Positions 7,859 through 16,376 of a DNA stretch of 25,215 nucleotides are shown one piece after another. The DNA is taken from contig CAZJHX010000154.1 of assembly GCA_964545715.1 (NCBI GenBank), forward strand, positions 1 to 25,215, written 5' to 3'. The stretch comes from CAZJHX01 sp964545715. Lineage in GTDB: Bacteria > Myxococcota_A > UBA9042 > GCA-2863065. How positions within the stretch are numbered: the stretch's first letter is position 1; each line of letters starts with the position of its first letter. The notes under the pieces are model-generated. The model was given only the letters and a program-made list of their open reading frames with translations, searched no databases and had not been told where the DNA came from. The translations under genes and the position numbers were made by a program.

Positions 7859-9759
7859 GAGGTCTCCTCCCTTCGCCTGGTCTCAAATCGCATCTTGGAG
7901 ATGGCGACAAAGGCCATCGGCAGCGTGATGATCACAAACGCCAGCATCGGCCAGCGCATCAGCGGCACATCGCGCCGGATCGTGACGGTGTATTTTGCTT
8001 CTTGGCGCGCCTTGAAGTCGCCGCCCGTCGGCTCGATGCGCAGGTAGTACGTGCCGGCTTCGATCTTGGGGACGATCACCTTCTCGGTGGGGCTGCCCTC
8101 GCTCCAATCGGGGCCGCTGTAGCGCGAGATCTCCTGGCCGAAGTCCATGCTCTCGGCTTTGGTCTCGTTGTACAGACCCATGCGCAGGTACATCCATGAG
8201 TTGCTCACCGTGGCGTCGATGCGTATTTCGAGCGCTGTCGGCCCGCTGGGCACCTTGAACGGCCCGATCCACACGGTGTTGCCATCCAGCAACGCATCGC
8301 CGGCCTGCGCACCGCTGCGGGCGACCTGCATTTTGTGCTCGCTTGTCGACACGATCACCGACTTGTTGGACGCGTGGTAGGCGATGCTGGCGATGACCAG
8401 AATCGCGACCGCGGCCGCCCACCGAATGGCCATCGGCTTCAGGTACTTGTCCGACGGCGCCGGCTGGTGCGGCAGCATTCCGATCCGCATCGGCGGGCTG
8501 CCCTCCAGCCCAAAGGCCTTCCAAACCTGCTTGCCGTCCATGTACTCGCCCAGGGACCAGGACACCTCGTTGCCCGAGGTCTCCTGGGACAGCGTGTACG
8601 GGGCGTTGGCGTAATCGACGGCGTGCACGACGTCGCCGATCTGCACCCGCCAATACAGCTCGCCGGCGACCTTGCGCACGGCGACCTCGTTGCTCTCCAC
8701 GTAGCTGACCGCGTGCCCTCGCGCGCTGACTTTTTGGGAGTCGTCCGGCCACTCGTACAGCGGCGTAAACCATGTGAAATGCCCGTCGGCGTTGATCAGC
8801 CAGCGATAGCCGAGGCGCGGGTTGTACAGCAGGTGCTCGGTCCAGCTGACGTGCCAGCGCACGGCTTCACGCACGACGGCCGCCAGCAGCGTGAACTCAG
8901 CGCCCTCAAACGTGGCCTTGGAGCCCAGTGGGGCGATCGACTCGGCCAGGCCGTGCCACGACTGCTTTGCAAACAGCGTGTACGGCGCTTTTGTGAGGTC
9001 GATGCCGCTGCCGCAATACTGGCAGTAGATCGCGGACGACTGCTTGCCGGTTTGCCGCTCCAGGCCGCCGCCGCAGCTGGGGCACGCGATCTTTTCGACG
9101 GCGGCGTCGCCCACGCGGGCCATGGGGTGATCGGCGGGCAGCTCTTCTCGCAGACCCTTGAGCTCCAGCGCCTCAAAGTCGACGTATTCACCGCAATACA
9201 GCCGGGCCTGCTCATCGCTGAAGTCGATGGTGGCGCAATGCGTCGAGCGCGAGACCAGGTCGACGAAGGGCAGCTCATATCCCTCGCCGACGGCGAACGG
9301 CAGCGAGCCCTCGCCGGCGATACAGCGCGCCGTGGCGGACTGCTTCACCACGTAGGTCCGATAGGCCAGCTCGATCTCCTGCCCGGGCTCAAACGAGAGC
9401 GAGTATCGGGCAGGCGCGGGGGCGTCCGACGCCAGCTGCACCGAAAAGAAGCCCTGCGCCTCGGCCAGCCATCCGAAAGACCCGTTGTCGAAGGCGATAT
9501 GCCACTCGTTCCAGGTGCCCTCGTCGATCATGTTCTGCAGACGCCCGATTATCTCGAACCGGCGCCCCTCCCAGCGGCCCTCTGTGCCGATGCACAACAG
9601 GGTCGCATCCTCCTGAATCTCGCCGATCGTTCCGTACACACTGAGGTTCATGCCGGCGCGCGCCACAACGGACTGGCAGTGCGAACAGACGGCCGCCAAT
9701 GACGCCTTGTTGGCAAACAGGATTGGGGACCCGCAGGAGGGGCACGAGGCTCGCTGCAT
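7855..9759 (-). CDS. Zinc-ribbon DUF4178 domain membrane protein
   Basis: A 634-aa protein with a repeated plan: zinc ribbon 1 (Cys6, 9, 25, 28), a first DUF4178-like beta domain (about 55-200), zinc ribbon 2 (Cys226, 229, 246, 249), and a second DUF4178-like domain (about 275-410, with WTEHLLYNPRLGYRWLI and FTWFTPLYEWP). A membrane helix follows (444-462), then a beta-rich domain outside the cytosol (about 470-595, resembling pre-peptidase or jelly-roll folds) and a final helix (601-620). The ribbons and DUF4178 domains should face the cytosol, the 470-595 domain the periplasm (inference). DUF4178 has no established activity. It heads the four-gene operon with ATGA coupling to the next gene. 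The ATG at 9759 lies 47 bp from the divergent kinase operon, and no strong ribosome-binding site is seen. Confidence 0.85.
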   Translation of the reverse strand: MQRASCPSCGSPILFANKASLAAVCSHCQSVVARAGMNLSVYGTIGEIQEDATLLCIGTEGRWEGRRFEIIGRLQNMIDEGTWNEWHIAFDNGSFGWLAEAQGFFSVQLASDAPAPARYSLSFEPGQEIELAYRTYVVKQSATARCIAGEGSLPFAVGEGYELPFVDLVSRSTHCATIDFSDEQARLYCGEYVDFEALELKGLREELPADHPMARVGDAAVEKIACPSCGGGLERQTGKQSSAIYCQYCGSGIDLTKAPYTLFAKQSWHGLAESIAPLGSKATFEGAEFTLLAAVVREAVRWHVSWTEHLLYNPRLGYRWLINADGHFTWFTPLYEWPDDSQKVSARGHAVSYVESNEVAVRKVAGELYWRVQIGDVVHAVDYANAPYTLSQETSGNEVSWSLGEYMDGKQVWKAFGLEGSPPMRIGMLPHQPAPSDKYLKPMAIRWAAAVAILVIASIAYHASNKSVIVSTSEHKMQVARSGAQAGDALLDGNTVWIGPFKVPSGPTALEIRIDATVSNSWMYLRMGLYNETKAESMDFGQEISRYSGPDWSEGSPTEKVIVPKIEAGTYYLRIEPTGGDFKARQEAKYTVTIRRDVPLMRWPMLAFVIITLPMAFVAISKMRFETRRREETS

Positions 9760-9765
9760 GTCTGG

Positions 9766-9796
9766 ACTTTAGCCTCACGCGTTCCTGAACTAAAGT
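9766..9796. promoter_or_regulatory. Symmetric inverted repeat in the divergent promoter
   Basis: ACTTTAG (9766-9772) and CTAAAGT (9790-9796) are perfect 7-bp arms with a 17-bp spacer. They nearly fill the 47-bp gap between the divergent DUF4178 operon and kinase operon. Read toward each gene, a TAAAGT hexamer sits 6 (minus) or 10 (plus) bases before the start codon. These could be paired -10-like elements giving very short leaders, or two half-sites of one operator controlling both operons. Both readings are inference. Confidence 0.45.
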
Positions 9797-9806
9797 ACCC
9801 GGGACA

Positions 9807-11348
9807 ATGTCAGGTGCGATCCCCATCCCTGAGGTCTATCGGATGGTCCTGGAGCTGGCTCCAGACCCGGCGTTTCTGTCCGATTTTGATTCGGCCCGCC
9901 TGCTGGACGCCAACGAGGCCGCGATCGGTTTGTTCGGATACAGCCGAGAAGAGCTCGTCAAGATGGTTGGGCGTGATTTGTGCCGCGAAGATGTGTGGCC
10001 GCGCGTCCACGAGATCTCGGCCGAGCTGAACAAGCACTTTCGTGCCAGGCGGACGTGCTTTCCGTTCCGCACTAAGAGCGGCAGCTCCTTTTTGGGCGAT
10101 ATCGTCATCACGACCTACGTGAGCGACGGTCGGCGGTTCATGACCATGACCGTCCGCGACGTGACGGTGCATGTAGAAACCGAAGCGGACCTGGTCGACA
10201 CCCGCCAGCGGCTGTCCGAGCAGGCCGAGCGCTACCGCACATTGGTGGAGGCCGCCGACGACGCGATTCTGGTCGTCGACTTTGAGACGGCGCGGGTCCT
10301 GGAGGTGAACCAGGCGGCGCGTGCGATGTTCGGCTACGACTCTGCGGAGTTTGGCGAGATCATGGGCCGGGATCTGCTGCCTGCGGAGTACGGCTACGTG
10401 GCCGACGTGGTTTCGCGCTCCCTCAACGAGACCGGGCGCGCGCAGAGGTCGAGCGTGTGCATGAAGCGCAAGGACGGCAGCCGGTTCTGGACGGACATAA
10501 GCATGTCCAGCTATGAGGTCGACGGGCGGCACCTCTACGTGGCGATCATTCGGGACGCCACCAGCCGCATCCAGGCGGAGCTGGAGCTGCACGACTCCTA
10601 CCGCGCACTGCAGGCGACCCAGGCCAAGCTGGTGCACGCGTCCAAGATGTCCGCGATGGGCGTCCTCGGCGCGGGCATCGCCCATGAGCTGAACCAGCCG
10701 TTGACGGTTGTGCAGGGCTTTTGCCAGCGGATTCTGCGGCGGCCGGACCTTCCAGTCTCCCAGTTTGAGCGTGAGCTGCGCATTGTGGACGCTGAGACCC
10801 GGCGCATGGCCGCGATCGTGGACAACATCCGCCGCTTTGGGCGTCAGGATCACCACATTCGTTTGGCGCCCATTGCGGCGCGGGAGCCGCTCGCGGCAGC
10901 CTTGATGTTGTTGAGCGTTCAGCTGGAGCGACGGGGCATCGGGTTGCAGGAGGAGAGCGACGCGGACCTCCCGGCGATCGAGGGCGACATCGCCAAGCTG
11001 CAACAGGTGTTCATGAATCTGTTGGTGAACGCCGGGGATGCGCTGGTGGAGGTGCCGGCGGCCTTGAGGGCCGGCCCGCCGCTGATCGAGCTGGAGCTGC
11101 GGGTTGAGGAAGAGCACGTCCTTTTCGTGGTCCAGGACAATGGGCCTGGAGTGCAGCCGGCGATGCGCAGCAGGCTGTTCGACCCGTTCTTCACCACGAA
11201 ACCGCCCGGCGAGGGAACGGGCCTGGGCCTGTCGATCGCGTACTCGATTGTGCGCGACCACAACGGCTCGATCGCGTGTGCCGAGAGAGAGGGTGGCGGC
11301 GCTCGGTTTGAGGTGCGCATTCCCGCGCTGGCCGGGGGCGCCGCATGA
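9807..11348 (+). CDS. PAS-PAS sensor histidine kinase
   Basis: A 513-aa soluble kinase with no membrane helix. PAS 1 covers about 8-120 and PAS 2 about 140-252 (both with NxxAxxxFGY-type motifs: DANEAAIGLFGYS and EVNQAARAMFGYD). A coiled linker (253-280) follows, then HisKA with H293 in GIAHELNQPL, and HATPase_c with an N box near 399-410 (QQVFMNLLVNAGDA), G1 DNGPG (444-448), F box FDPFFTTK (458-465) and G2 GEGTGLGLS (468-476). All catalytic motifs are intact. It should sense a cytosolic signal through the PAS domains and pass phosphate on, probably to the hybrid kinase encoded next, which it overlaps by ATGA. It is divergent from the DUF4178/polyamine operon, so may sense or control a related state (inference). 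Confidence 0.93.
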   Translation: MSGAIPIPEVYRMVLELAPDPAFLSDFDSARLLDANEAAIGLFGYSREELVKMVGRDLCREDVWPRVHEISAELNKHFRARRTCFPFRTKSGSSFLGDIVITTYVSDGRRFMTMTVRDVTVHVETEADLVDTRQRLSEQAERYRTLVEAADDAILVVDFETARVLEVNQAARAMFGYDSAEFGEIMGRDLLPAEYGYVADVVSRSLNETGRAQRSSVCMKRKDGSRFWTDISMSSYEVDGRHLYVAIIRDATSRIQAELELHDSYRALQATQAKLVHASKMSAMGVLGAGIAHELNQPLTVVQGFCQRILRRPDLPVSQFERELRIVDAETRRMAAIVDNIRRFGRQDHHIRLAPIAAREPLAAALMLLSVQLERRGIGLQEESDADLPAIEGDIAKLQQVFMNLLVNAGDALVEVPAALRAGPPLIELELRVEEEHVLFVVQDNGPGVQPAMRSRLFDPFFTTKPPGEGTGLGLSIAYSIVRDHNGSIACAEREGGGARFEVRIPALAGGAA

Positions 11349-12916
11349 TCGCGACCTCACGCCCACGCGTTTTGATCGTTGATGACGAGCCCAACCTGCG
11401 CTTTCTACTCGAGGCGGAGATCGGCGAGCGCGGCTTCGACGTGACGGCGGTCGAGACCGGGAGTGACGCTCAACGCATTCTACTGGAGCCGGGGGGGGAC
11501 CGACCCTTTGATCTCCTGCTGACCGATATCCGCATGCCGGGCGTCAGCGGACTCGACCTGTTGCGGTGGGTCTGCAAAAGCGGCCTTGGGACCACGGTTA
11601 TTTTGATGACGGGCTACGGGTCCGCCGAGACCGCCGCCGCGGGTCTGCGGCTGGGCGCGGCCGACTACCTCATGAAGCCGTTTGGCGACATGGACCTGGT
11701 TGTGGGCAGCATCGAGCGCGCGCTGGAGCGAGCGCGGCTGCAGGCGGAGTCTGAGCGGCTCAAGCGCCAGCTCCTACACGCCGACCGGCTTGCCGCGATC
11801 GGGCAGCTCGCGGCCGCTGTCGCTCACGAGATAAACACGCCGGCCGGATACATTCTCGGCAACGCCGGGCTTCTGGAAGAGCGGATCCGTGAGCTGCAGC
11901 AGAGCGATGCAGACCTGAAGGACGGGTTGGGTGAGATGACCGACATGGTGGCTTCGTGCCTGGACGGGGTCCGCCGCATCCGCGATATCGCGGCCGATCT
12001 GCGCACGTTCGCGCGCTCCGAGGCCGATGACGTCCAGCGCGTGGATCTCGCGGACGTTATCGAGTCGGCTGTGCGCATCGCGTCCGTCGACTTGCGGCAC
12101 CGCGCCCAGCTGCAGGTGGAGCTGCAGCCCATGCCGCAGGTGGTCGTGCGCGCCGGACGGATCGCGCAGGTCATCATCAACCTGCTCAACAACGCCGGCC
12201 AGGCGATCGACGGCGAGGCGGCCGACAATACGATCCGCGTGACCAGCCGGATGGACGGCGATGACGTCGTGATCGCCGTGAGCGACACCGGCCGCGGGAT
12301 GGACACGCTCGAGCTGGGGCGGCTGTTCGAGCCGTTCTACACCGCCCGCGCCGAAGGGTACGGCACGGGTCTCGGGCTGTCGCTCTCAGCCGAGATCGTT
12401 CGTAGCCACGGTGGCCGGATCAGCGCGCGCAGCACGGCAGGGGAGGGCAGCGTGCTGGAGGTCTGGTTGCCGCTCGATACCGGCCTGACGCCAGCGTCGC
12501 CGTTGGTCCCTGCAGGGGCGGAGACGCGACCCGAGCCGAAAGGGCCCGCGCGCGTGCTCATCGTAGAGGACGATCCCCGCTTGCTGCGGGTGCTGATCGC
12601 CATGCTGCGAAAGACGTACGACGTGACGGGCGTCGGCGGCGGCGCCGCAGCGATCGAGGCCTTGAGGGATGGCGCCTTTGACCTGATTCTCTGCGATCTG
12701 ATGATGCCGGACGTGGACGGGATGGCCGTGCACGCGCATGTCAGCGAGCACGCGCCCGAGCTCGAGCCGCGCATGCTCTTCATCACGGGCGGCGCGGTGA
12801 CCTTGGAAGCAAAGCGGTTCCTCTCGGCCGTGCAGGATCGGGTCGTCCACAAGCCGTGCACGCGCGCCGAATTACTCGCGGCGGTGGGGCTTCGGCTGTC
12901 CGCAAAGGGCTCTTAA
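11345..12916 (+). CDS. Hybrid histidine kinase (REC-HisKA-HATPase-REC)
   Basis: A 523-aa soluble protein. The N-terminal receiver (7-125) has D13/D14, phosphoacceptor D61, T89 and K111. The kinase core has H161 in VAHEINTP, an N box near 275-285 (VIINLLNNAGQA), G1 DTGRG (314-318) and G2 GYGTGLGLS (338-346). A second receiver (402-518) has D409/D410, D451, T481 and K503. All key residues are present. A receiver before the kinase suggests it takes phosphate from the upstream PAS kinase and passes it inward to the C-terminal receiver, forming a phosphorelay. No Hpt domain and no DNA-binding response regulator is adjacent, so the final output must lie elsewhere. The ATGA start overlap gives translational coupling. 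Its stop shares TTAA with the convergent stress-protein gene. Confidence 0.93.
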   Translation: MIATSRPRVLIVDDEPNLRFLLEAEIGERGFDVTAVETGSDAQRILLEPGGDRPFDLLLTDIRMPGVSGLDLLRWVCKSGLGTTVILMTGYGSAETAAAGLRLGAADYLMKPFGDMDLVVGSIERALERARLQAESERLKRQLLHADRLAAIGQLAAAVAHEINTPAGYILGNAGLLEERIRELQQSDADLKDGLGEMTDMVASCLDGVRRIRDIAADLRTFARSEADDVQRVDLADVIESAVRIASVDLRHRAQLQVELQPMPQVVVRAGRIAQVIINLLNNAGQAIDGEAADNTIRVTSRMDGDDVVIAVSDTGRGMDTLELGRLFEPFYTARAEGYGTGLGLSLSAEIVRSHGGRISARSTAGEGSVLEVWLPLDTGLTPASPLVPAGAETRPEPKGPARVLIVEDDPRLLRVLIAMLRKTYDVTGVGGGAAAIEALRDGAFDLILCDLMMPDVDGMAVHAHVSEHAPELEPRMLFITGGAVTLEAKRFLSAVQDRVVHKPCTRAELLAAVGLRLSAKGS

Positions 12917-13410
12917 ACGCGGAACTTCTCGGGGATGCCCGCCAGCGTGGAGTCAAAGCCGTCGGGCTTGACGCTCAGCACGTGGCAGTTGGCGCGGCGC
13001 ACGACTCGCTCGCACTGGCTGCCGATCAGGATCGACTTGAGGCCCGTGCTGCCGTGCGTGCCCATGACGATCAGGTCGCACTCGGTCTCGGTGGCGTACT
13101 GCACGATCTCGACCCAGGGCTTGCCGCCGCGGATCTCCAGCGTGACGCGCCGGCGGTCGACCTCGTCCAGGCCGCCCTTGTCCCACAGCTCGTTGAGGCG
13201 CCGCGTGATGCCTGCCTCGACGCGCTCGACGTCGGCCTTGGTCTGCTCGATGGCGTCCATGGACGCGTTCTTTTCGCGCACGTGGAGCAGCACCGTGTCC
13301 GCGCCAAAGATCTTGGAGTAGCGCAGCGCTACATAGAACGCTTGCCGAGAGCCGTCACTGAAGTCGATCGGGCAGAGGATTCGTTTGTAGGTCACATCTG
13401 TCTTCAGCAT
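12913..13410 (-). CDS. Universal stress protein (UspA family)
   Basis: A 165-aa single-domain Usp. It starts KRILCPIDFSDGS (10-21), the family's first beta strand and loop, and ends with the ATP-binding signature G-2x-G-9x-G-S (G117, G120, G130, S131) and HVLSVKP. It is therefore the nucleotide-binding subtype. Such proteins are cytosolic and often tied to energy or starvation states. A GGAGG lies eight bases before the ATG. The gene follows the carboxyltransferase gene by 34 bp on the same strand and is probably the last gene of the glycogen/carboxylase operon. Its stop codon overlaps that of the convergent hybrid kinase at TTAA. Confidence 0.93.
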   Translation of the reverse strand: MLKTDVTYKRILCPIDFSDGSRQAFYVALRYSKIFGADTVLLHVREKNASMDAIEQTKADVERVEAGITRRLNELWDKGGLDEVDRRRVTLEIRGGKPWVEIVQYATETECDLIVMGTHGSTGLKSILIGSQCERVVRRANCHVLSVKPDGFDSTLAGIPEKFRV

Positions 13411-13444
13411 GAGAAACCTCCATGGTCGCTGAGAGTTTTGCCCA

Positions 13445-15011
<1,567 letters not shown>

Positions 15012-15022
<11 letters not shown>

Positions 15023-16376
15023 GCACCACCTCGTTGTAGAGCTCGGCGTACGTCTGCGCCGATCGCGTCCAGGAGTAATCTTCTTTTTTGGCGGCCGCCT
15101 GCATCTTCTGCCAGTGCTTGGGGGTCTCCCAGGCCGCCAGCAGCCGCTCCAGGGCATCGGCGAGCGATGCCGCGTCGGGATCCTCGAACGAGAACCCGGT
15201 CTTGCCGTCCACCACCGTGTCCGCCAGCCCGCCGGTCGCCCGGACGACCGGCAGCGTGCCGTACCTGAGGGCAAACAGCTGAGTGAGCCCGCACGGCTCG
15301 TAGCGCGACGGCATCAGTAGCGCATCGCTGGCCGAGATCACCAGGCGTGCAAGCTCGGGGCTGTACGTGATCTTGACGCCGACGCGACCCGGCCAGCGCT
15401 CCGCCATGCGCGAGACCTCGTGCTCCAGCGACTTCTCGCCCGTGCCCAACACCGCGAGCCGCAGCTTGCCTGCGTCTAGAAGCTTGGCCGCCGCCTCCGG
15501 GATCAGGTCGATGCCCTTCTGCTGGACCAGCCGGCTGACCATGCCCAGCACCGGCGTCTTGTCCTGCTCCAGGCCAAACGTGTCCAGCAGCGCGGCGCGG
15601 TCTCCTTCTTTGGGCTCTACGATGTCGTAGTCCACGCCGTTCAGGATGCCGACCAGCCGGTCCGAGCGGTCGCGCAGCACGCCGTCCAGCCCACAGCCGT
15701 ACGGCGTCGTCTGGATCTCCTTGGCGTACGTCGGGCTCACGGTCGTCAGCCGGTCCGCGTAGTTCAGGCCGCCCTTGAGGAAGTTGAGCTTGCCCCAGAA
15801 CTCCGCGCCACCGCTGTGGAACGTGCCCGGATCCAGCCCCAATTCGGCGATCGAGTCGCGCGGATACTGACCGTGAAACGCCAGGTTGTGGATCGTCAGC
15901 ACGGTCCCCGCGTGCTCGCCCACCATCATGGGCAGCAGCCCCGTGGGCCAGTCGTGGCAGTGATAGACGTCGGGGTGCAGCCGCAGCCGCCGGCTGGCCT
16001 CGATGGCCGCGCGACACAGCAGCGTGAAGCGCCAGGAGTTGTCGGCATAGTCGGTGGCCGGGCGCGGGCCGTAGATGCCGCGGCGCCCGTATGCCTCATC
16101 GCATTTGATCAGGTAGACCGGCACGTCGTTGGGCAGGCGCCCCTCGCACACCGTTACGTCGCTCGGCCGCGCACCCACCCACACCCGGAAGTGAAGGTTC
16201 GTCTCGGTGTACAGCTCTTTGGGCACCGTCTGATAGCAGGGCGTGATGACCGCCACCTTGAGGCCTATCGACGCCAGCGCCGGCGGCAGCGCCCCTGCGA
16301 CCAGGCCCAGGCCTCCCGACTCCGAGAACGGCGTGACCTCCGGCGCGACGTGCACGATGTTCAGCGCGTTGCTCAT
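15012..16376 (-). CDS. glgA: Glycogen synthase (GT5)
   Basis: A 454-aa GT5 glycosyltransferase, which would extend alpha-1,4-glucan from ADP-glucose (or UDP-glucose). Seen: N-terminal HVAPEVTPFSESGGLGLVAG (9-28), HDWPTGL (141-147), TIHNLAFHGQ (161-170), SRLVQQKG with R282 and K287, and SRYEPCGLTQ with E360, then YGTLPVVRATGGLADTV. The usual KxGGL sugar-nucleotide motif reads ESGGL: its Lys is Glu19, and the following Asp of GGLGD is Leu25. This may alter donor binding. The start at 16376 overlaps the upstream GH57 stop (TGATG), and family similarity begins just after it. The 3' end overlaps the carboxyltransferase start. Coupling with GH57 implies co-expression for glucan metabolism. Confidence 0.92.

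Noticed and set aside
8335..9702. Plus-strand reading frame opposite the DUF4178 gene
   Set aside because: Antisense shadow; the minus-strand frame has zinc ribbons, membrane helices and operon junctions.
9810..11366. Long minus-strand reading frame (518 codons) opposite the PAS kinase
   Set aside because: High-GC shadow of a well-supported kinase gene; His/Arg/Gln-rich composition without domains.
15023..15274. ATG start at 15274 for the carboxyltransferase
   Set aside because: The extra 84 residues are Arg/Pro-rich out-of-frame translation of glgA; the conserved protein begins at the GTG near 15022.
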